Origin: Prolixibacteraceae bacterium
GTDB lineage: Bacteria > Bacteroidota > Bacteroidia > Bacteroidales > Prolixibacteraceae
DNA length: 10,202 nt
Assembly (NCBI GenBank): GCA_003450125.1
Contig: DMFR01000176.1
Location: 2,941 to 13,142 of the forward strand
Reading direction: 5' to 3'
Positions 6,766 to 10,202 of this stretch are shown piece after piece. A model generated the notes under the pieces. That model searched no databases. It was not told the DNA's origin and saw only the letters and a program-made list of their open reading frames with translations. The number at the start of each line of letters is the position of its first letter. Positions within the stretch are counted from its first letter, which is position 1. The position numbers and the translations under genes are program-made.

Positions 6766-7875
6766 ATGAGTGAGGTTCAAATGAAAAGATTGGGGATAAT
6801 CATGGAGCCCGAACCTGGCAATCCCATGGAGGTGGAAGGGGTATTGAATCCGGCAGCTATCAGGGGCTCTGATGGAGAACTTTACCTTTTCCCTCGTCTT
6901 GTGGCCAAGGGTAATTATTCACGTATCGGCATTGCCAGGGTAAAGTTTAATAAAGATGGAAATCCCGTTGGTGTTGAAAGGCTTGGCATTGCCCTGGAAC
7001 CTGAAACCGATTATGAACGGCGACCAGATGGCAGTGGTGGATGCGAAGATGCCCGTATCACTTTTGTGGAGCCTCTTGGGCACTACATCATGACTTATAC
7101 AGCATTCTCGCCCAATGGTCCCCGGATTGCCATGGCTCGCTCAAAGGATCTTTTCCACTGGCAGCGTTTAGGCCTTGCAACCTTTGCCCCTTATCAAGGG
7201 ATTGAGTTCACCAATGTGGATAACAAAGATGCCAGTCTTTTTCCTGTAAGTATCCCTAATCCCACTTTGAATCCGGAACTGGCTATCCTTCACCGGCCAC
7301 TATTCCCTGGTACACGACCTGAGGAAACCAAGCATCATCCTACTTCCCGGGAATTGGATCTGGACAGGGAAAGTATCTGGATTTCCTATTGTCCTATTGC
7401 ACCTAAAGACCATGAACCCATCCGTCATGGACAATTTACTTCTCATCAAAGATTGGCCTCTCCTGTAGCACCTTGGGAGAGGCTCAAAATCGGTGGAGGA
7501 ACTCCGCCCATACATTGCAGGCATGGATGGCTGATTGTTTACCACGGCGTTTGTATATGGCCCGAACCAGGCAATGAAGAACATGAGCTGTGCTATTCTG
7601 CCGGGATGATGGTTCTCTCAAGGGAACATCCACGCGTTATCCGCTTTCGTTCAGAAGAACCGGTGTTATCGCCCTCTTTGCCCAAGGAACGCAATGGAAT
7701 AATCCCCAATGTCGTTTTCCCCACTGGAATAGACAGGCGTGATGATCTTGGTTTACCTGATCGGTTTGATGTTTATTATGGAATGGCCGACAGCCGCATT
7801 GGTGTTGCACGCCTGGATATGCCCGAGGTCTTGAGGCATGGAGGAATGGCTGATCCCCCGGGAGCTAAAGTATAA
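6766..7875 (+). CDS. Glycoside hydrolase family 130 enzyme (beta-mannoside phosphorylase or beta-mannosidase)
   Basis: A 369-residue five-bladed beta-propeller enzyme of GH130. Family signatures in order: LNPAAIRGSDGELYLFPRLV (about 27-46), SRIGIARV, the catalytic-acid segment GGCEDARIT with D95, NKDASLFP (about 153-160), ILHRP (174-178), GGGTPPI (243-249), VYHGV (258-262) and the closing YYGMADSRIGVARL (337-350). Most characterised GH130 members phosphorolyse beta-1,4- or beta-1,2-mannosidic bonds and release alpha-mannose-1-phosphate; a minority are plain beta-1,2-mannosidases that lost phosphate-binding basic residues. I cannot settle the subfamily by eye. There is no signal peptide, so it acts on imported oligosaccharides in the cytoplasm. 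It is 32 bp after the HAD gene and ends the cluster. The last ~17 residues are irregular and outside the fold. Confidence 0.92.
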   Translation: MSEVQMKRLGIIMEPEPGNPMEVEGVLNPAAIRGSDGELYLFPRLVAKGNYSRIGIARVKFNKDGNPVGVERLGIALEPETDYERRPDGSGGCEDARITFVEPLGHYIMTYTAFSPNGPRIAMARSKDLFHWQRLGLATFAPYQGIEFTNVDNKDASLFPVSIPNPTLNPELAILHRPLFPGTRPEETKHHPTSRELDLDRESIWISYCPIAPKDHEPIRHGQFTSHQRLASPVAPWERLKIGGGTPPIHCRHGWLIVYHGVCIWPEPGNEEHELCYSAGMMVLSREHPRVIRFRSEEPVLSPSLPKERNGIIPNVVFPTGIDRRDDLGLPDRFDVYYGMADSRIGVARLDMPEVLRHGGMADPPGAKV

Positions 7876-8080
7876 TGCGGCTAATATTTATTAACAGAAA
7901 ATATGAAACCAATTGATCGTCTATCCTGTACAGGCAAACAAAAAGCAACTAAAAGTTTCAGGTTCAAAGATCAGATTCCAAGTTGCTTGCCGATCGAAGG
8001 TTACCAATCACTCAATTAAAACTTTGTAATTGGAACCTGAAACCTGAAACCTGGAACTTTAAACTTTAAACTTTAAACAC
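7876..8080 (+). promoter_or_regulatory. Structured leader region of transketolase
   Basis: A 205-bp space with several overlapping dyads: the 10-bp palindrome CCTGTACAGG (7925-7934); AAGCAACT (7943-7950) against AGTTGCTT (7981-7988); and GTTTCAGGTTC (7955-7965) against GAACCTGAAAC (8033-8043). The last two pairs interleave, so an RNA could form one or the other, or a pseudoknot. No T-run terminator and no known riboswitch core were recognised. A confident promoter was not found either. The region ends in the heptad array listed separately. Confidence 0.45.
8034..8078. repeat. Heptad tandem array abutting the transketolase start codon
   Basis: Six 7-bp units in strict phase: AACCTGA twice (8034, 8041), AACCTGG (8048), then AACTTTA three times (8055, 8062, 8069), followed by a partial AAC. 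Only two bases separate it from the ATG at 8081, so it takes the place of a ribosome binding site. Copies of the same heptads occur on the opposite strand at about 7953-7965. Slippage could change its length between strains. Confidence 0.85.
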
Positions 8081-10111
8081 ATGAATATAGAAGAAAAATG
8101 CATCAATACGATTCGCTGTCTTGCCATGGATGCAGTAGAGAAGGCCAAATCCGGGCATCCTGGTACACCTATGGCATTGGCGCCGGCAGCCTATGTTCTA
8201 TGGATGGAGCATATGCACTATAATCCTGCCAACCCGAAGTGGTTCAACCGGGACCGTTTCATCCTTTCAAATGGTCATGCATCGATGCTGCAATATGCCA
8301 TTTTACATTTGGTAGGATATAACATTTCTCTGGGAGACATCAGAAACTTCAGACAATGGGGTAGCATCACCCCTGGTCACCCGGAATTGGGACTTACTCC
8401 CGGCATTGAAATCACAACCGGCCCACTGGGACAGGGACTCATGAATGCAGTTGGTATGGCCATTGCTGAAGCGCACCTGGCAGCCCTGTTTAACACCAAT
8501 GAGCATGCCGTAGTTGATCATTATACCTATGTGTTCTGCAGCGATGGTGATTTTATGGAAGGTGCATCCCATGAAGCAGCTTCCATAGCAGGGCATTTGG
8601 GACTGGGGAAACTCATTGTATTGTACGATGATAACCACATTACCATCGAGGGGAACACATCACTTACCTATTCTGATGATGTGGCCAAACGGTTTGAATC
8701 CTATCACTGGCATGTTCAGAACCTGGGGGATAAAGGAAATGATCTTCATGAGATCTCTGGAGCATATACAAATGCCAGGGAAGTAACTGACAAGCCATCG
8801 CTGATCATCCTCAGGACACATATCGGGTATGGATCACCCAATAAACAAGATACTTCTGATGCCCATGGCTCACCTCTGGGGGCAGAGGAGATCAAACTGA
8901 CCAAGAAATTCTATGGCTGGCCGGAGGATAAATCATTTTGGGTGCCTGATGAGGTGAAAGCCCATATGAATAGAGCCGTTGAAAAAGGAAAGAAGCTGGA
9001 AGAAGAATGGAATAAGCGAATGGAAGATTATAAGAAGGCGCAACCTGAGCTGGCCAGACAATTCGAAAATTCACTGCGCCAGGAATTACCAGCAGGCTGG
9101 GATAAGGATATTCCGGTATACCAACCTTCTGACGGACCAAAAGCTACAAGGGAAATATCTTCAGGTTTCCTTAATGCGGTTGCGGCTCAGTTACCCTGGC
9201 TCATGGGTGGAAGCGCTGACTTAGAACCTTCAACCAAGACATTGATCAAATCATCCGGTTATTTTGAAAAGGGGAATTACGCCAACCGGAACATGGACTA
9301 TGGTATAAGGGAACACCTGATGTGTGCAGCCAGTTCAGGGATGAGTGCACATGGGGGTATTCGTCCTTATGCAGCCACCTTTTTCATTTTTACAGACTAT
9401 GCAAGGCCTGCAATACGTCTTGCCTGTATCAGTGAGTTACCTGTCATTTACGTGATGACACATGATTCAATAGGGTTGGGGGAAGACGGTACGACGCATC
9501 AGCCAGTTGAACACCTTGCTTCATTTAGGGCCATGCCCACAATCTGCGTTATTCGTCCAGCTGATGCCAATGAAACCGCCTATGCATGGAAATCAGCCAT
9601 TCAAAATACAAATGGCCCTACCATGCTGGTATTGACCAGACAAAAGTTGCCAATTATTGACCGTAACCGTTATGCATCTGCTGAAGGGTTAATGAAAGGG
9701 GCATATATCCTGTCAAAGGAACAAGGTCAGAAGCCGGCAATTCTGTTGATTGCCACTGGATCGGAAGTACAACTGGTACTGGAAGCCCAGCAAGAACTTC
9801 AGAAAGAATCTATTGATGCCCGTGTGGTAAGTATGCCAAGCTGGGAATTGTTCAGGATGCAGAAACAGGAATACCAGGATCAGGTGTTGCCACCTGAAAT
9901 AAAAGTCAGGCTTGCCGTGGAGGCAGCAACTCCCCAGGGATGGGACGAATGGGTTGGTGATCAAGGCGATGTAATTGGCATCTCAAAATTTGGAACCAGT
10001 GCTCCCTATCAGGATATCTACCAGCACTATGGCCTTACGGTGAAAGACATTGTGGAAACAGTAAAAGCGATGGTAGGGAAAAGGTTAAAGGTTAAAGAGT
10101 TGGATGGTTAA
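8081..10111 (+). CDS. tkt: Transketolase
   Basis: Thiamine-diphosphate and Mg-dependent enzyme moving two-carbon ketol units between pentose phosphate and glycolytic sugars. The 676-residue protein is full length and collinear with E. coli TktA. Visible sites: H26 (KSGHPGTP), H66 (LSNGHASM), H100 (TPGHPE), GPLGQG (114-119), the ThDP/Mg motif SDGDFMEG through YDDNHITIEG (154-191), SPNKQDTSDAHGSPLG (about 252-267), GGSADLEPS, the catalytic E411 in DYGIREHLM, and THDSIGLGEDGTTHQPVEH in the pyrimidine domain. The start is fixed by an in-frame TAA at 8060-8062. The protein proper ends near KAMVG; the last residues (KRLKVKELDG) are encoded by a tandem repeat and lie outside the fold. It may use fructose-6-phosphate supplied by the upstream manA gene, but the 205-bp leader suggests separate control. 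Confidence 0.97.
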   Translation: MNIEEKCINTIRCLAMDAVEKAKSGHPGTPMALAPAAYVLWMEHMHYNPANPKWFNRDRFILSNGHASMLQYAILHLVGYNISLGDIRNFRQWGSITPGHPELGLTPGIEITTGPLGQGLMNAVGMAIAEAHLAALFNTNEHAVVDHYTYVFCSDGDFMEGASHEAASIAGHLGLGKLIVLYDDNHITIEGNTSLTYSDDVAKRFESYHWHVQNLGDKGNDLHEISGAYTNAREVTDKPSLIILRTHIGYGSPNKQDTSDAHGSPLGAEEIKLTKKFYGWPEDKSFWVPDEVKAHMNRAVEKGKKLEEEWNKRMEDYKKAQPELARQFENSLRQELPAGWDKDIPVYQPSDGPKATREISSGFLNAVAAQLPWLMGGSADLEPSTKTLIKSSGYFEKGNYANRNMDYGIREHLMCAASSGMSAHGGIRPYAATFFIFTDYARPAIRLACISELPVIYVMTHDSIGLGEDGTTHQPVEHLASFRAMPTICVIRPADANETAYAWKSAIQNTNGPTMLVLTRQKLPIIDRNRYASAEGLMKGAYILSKEQGQKPAILLIATGSEVQLVLEAQQELQKESIDARVVSMPSWELFRMQKQEYQDQVLPPEIKVRLAVEAATPQGWDEWVGDQGDVIGISKFGTSAPYQDIYQHYGLTVKDIVETVKAMVGKRLKVKELDG

Positions 10112-10137
10112 ATGGTTAAATTGTTAAATTGTTAAAA
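10083..10137. repeat. GTTAAA tandem repeat across the transketolase stop codon
   Basis: GGTTAAA occurs twice in tandem (10083, 10090), then after nine bases come four 8-bp units: GGTTAAAT (10106, 10114), TGTTAAAT (10122) and TGTTAAAA (10130). The stop codon TAA (10109-10111) is part of the first octad, so the array overlaps the coding end and continues into the 3' region. Confidence 0.85.
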
Positions 10138-10161
10138 AGAAAAAAGAAATATTGATATGCA

Positions 10162-10176
10162 CAGCACTTATTGCTG
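10162..10176 (+). other. Weak hairpin downstream of transketolase
   Basis: CAGCA (10162-10166) and TGCTG (10172-10176) flank a 5-base loop. No T-run follows, so it is at best a weak transcript-end structure. Confidence 0.3.
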
Positions 10177-10180
10177 GGTA

Positions 10181-10202
10181 ATCCGTGTAATCCGTTTTAA
10201 TC
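10181..10202. repeat. Probable edge of a second ATCCGTG-type intergenic repeat, cut by the window end
   Basis: ATCCGTGT, AATCCGTTTT and AATC follow one another. The same words appear in the right half of the element at 3161-3322 (ATCCGTTTT at 3280-3288, CCGTGTAGATCCG at 3301-3313), suggesting a related element starts here. The rest is outside the window. Confidence 0.45.

Noticed and set aside
8034..8078. CRISPR-like regular repetition
   Set aside because: The units are 7 bp and directly adjacent with no spacers, so it is a simple tandem repeat.

Overview
The window looks like Bacteroidota (Bacteroidetes) chromosome. The first protein ends in a type IX secretion (Por) type A sorting domain, which is essentially confined to that phylum. 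Most starts have no Shine-Dalgarno sequence, and the intergenic spaces carry AT-rich inverted and tandem repeats of the kind common there. No rRNA, tRNA, CRISPR array, transposase or plasmid function is visible, so genus and habitat cannot be read from it.

Layout. (1) 1-612: 3' end of a secreted protein, probably a carbohydrate-active enzyme of the (alpha/alpha) barrel type. (2) 756-3044: a complete single-subunit quinol-type nitric oxide reductase (norZ), alone, with no other denitrification gene in view. (3) 3048-3328: space carrying a ~160-bp inverted-repeat element, followed by a convergent AHSA1/SRPBCC gene (3329-3811, minus strand). (4) 3812-4421: ~610 bp divergent intergenic region holding a second palindromic element with 11-bp periodic repeats. 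(5) 4422-7875: a tight plus-strand cluster: ferritin, class I mannose-6-phosphate isomerase, a HAD-IIB protein resembling eukaryotic-type phosphomannomutase, and a GH130 enzyme. (6) 7876-8080: a structured leader with a heptad array touching the next start codon. (7) 8081-10111: full-length transketolase, whose last codons lie in another tandem repeat. (8) 10112-10202: repeat-rich tail, probably the edge of an element related to the one at 3161-3322.

How the genes may work together: GH130 enzymes commonly phosphorolyse beta-mannosides to mannose-1-phosphate. A phosphomannomutase-like HAD protein could give mannose-6-phosphate, ManA makes fructose-6-phosphate, and transketolase takes that into the pentose phosphate pathway. 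This would be a compact route from mannosides to central metabolism. The mutase step is the uncertain link, because a key substrate-binding arginine of the animal enzyme is replaced by glutamine. Ferritin (iron storage) and NorZ (nitric oxide removal) fit an anaerobe or microaerophile facing iron and nitrosative stress, but no functional tie to the sugar genes is shown.

The genes are mostly of recognisable families. The least explained content is in the repeats: two different palindromic elements around the AHSA1 gene, an array of short heptads in the transketolase leader, and a repeat that forms the transketolase C-terminal tail.
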